Part shown: positions 63,730 to 64,000 of the stretch, piece by piece
Position numbering within the stretch: position 1 is the first letter of the stretch
How the letters are laid out: the number at the start of each line of letters is the position of its first letter
Position numbers and translations under genes: made by a program
Notes under the pieces: generated by a model
Database searches by the model: none
Told to the model about the DNA's origin: nothing
The model's input: only the letters and a program-made list of their open reading frames with translations
Source: Embiotoca jacksoni
Lineage: Eukaryota; Chordata; Actinopteri; Embiotocidae
Direction of reading: 5' to 3'
Assembly: GCA_022577435.1 (NCBI GenBank)
Contig: JAKOON010000039.1
Span: 1,770,501 to 1,834,500 of the forward strand
DNA length: 64,000 nt

Positions 63730-64000
63730 TTTTTTTTTTTTTTGATTTTATACACTTTATTAATCCCCAAGGGGAAATTTCTTCACTACAGCAGGGGGTC
63801 CCTCAGGGGGGAGATGCTGCAGCAGGCTGCCACTAGCGAGGCGCCAGGTAACCTGACCTGAGGTGCATGTTTTTGGATGATGGGAGGAAGCCGGAGAACC
63901 CGGAGAGAACCCACGCAAGCACAGGGAGAACATGCAAACTCCGCACAGAAAGGCCCAGGACCGGATTCGAAACCGGAACCTTTTTTTTTTTGCTGTGAGG
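63730..64000 (-). mobile_element. Fish SINE/LINE-type retroposon, 3' part, cut by window edge
   Basis: Reading on minus: a tRNA B-box-like GGTTTCGAATCC (63963-63974), then GGCCTTTCTGTGCGGAGTTT and TTGCATGTTCTCCCTGTGCT, CGTGGGTTCTCTCCGGGTTC, and finally TTCCCCTTGGGGATTAATAA, AGTG and a poly(A) tail of about 14 (63730-63743). The body is a very widespread fish retroposon module, and the end matches those at 24327 and 57443. The tRNA-like head lies beyond position 64000 or is interrupted by the T run at 63981. The family name is left open. Confidence 0.8.

Noticed and set aside
1..64000. CRISPR arrays, operons, tRNA or rRNA genes
   Set aside because: The DNA is eukaryotic in texture, and no regularly spaced repeat arrays, clover-leaf tRNA or rRNA core sequences were recognised.

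Overview
The window looks like 64 kb of AT-rich vertebrate DNA, most likely from a ray-finned (teleost) fish. The reasons are dense (CA)n/(GT)n microsatellites, long A/T and G/C homopolymers, a deleted Tc1-type transposon of a family common in fish (13865-14695), and three retroposon 3' ends sharing the core CCCC(T/C)(T/C)GGGGATTAATaAAGT, a type familiar from fish LINEs. Hundreds of short open frames exist on both strands, but none forms a convincing intact multi-domain host gene. The window reads as intergenic or very large intronic DNA with few repeats, of the kind found around developmental regulator genes. No exon, tRNA, rRNA or known microRNA could be identified with confidence.

Layout. 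1-9900: unique AT-rich DNA with CA/GT repeats, a TAATCCC pair, a 14-bp TAATTA palindrome and CTCF-like motifs. 9960-11465: two small CpG-rich islands about 1 kb apart, the second preceded by a 41-nt segment with good splice signals. 13865-14695: Tc1 remnant with an N-terminal transposase fragment. 14700-24300: unique DNA with large G runs, a 12-bp hairpin beside nuclear-receptor half sites, and (AC)n. 24327-25428: the most gene-like object, a minus-strand intronless coiled-coil reading frame of about 270 codons with one frameshift, ending in a LINE-like 3' end with a (CTAC)n tail. 25500-57400: mostly repeat-poor DNA with several CpG-richer patches and stretches that look like candidate conserved noncoding elements. 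57430-57510: a nearly minimal LINE 3' end flanked by 13-bp repeats. 60225: a CTCF-like motif. 62450-62499: a 50-nt segment that can pair completely as a three-way junction. 62719-63108: an exon-like open frame. 63730-64000: a minus-strand SINE/LINE-type retroposon running off the edge.

How it fits together: I see no operon or pathway. The transposable-element pieces are independent insertions. The CpG-rich patches, insulator-like motifs and homeodomain, AP-1 and nuclear-receptor motifs are consistent with cis-regulatory DNA, but only alignment to other vertebrates would show that.
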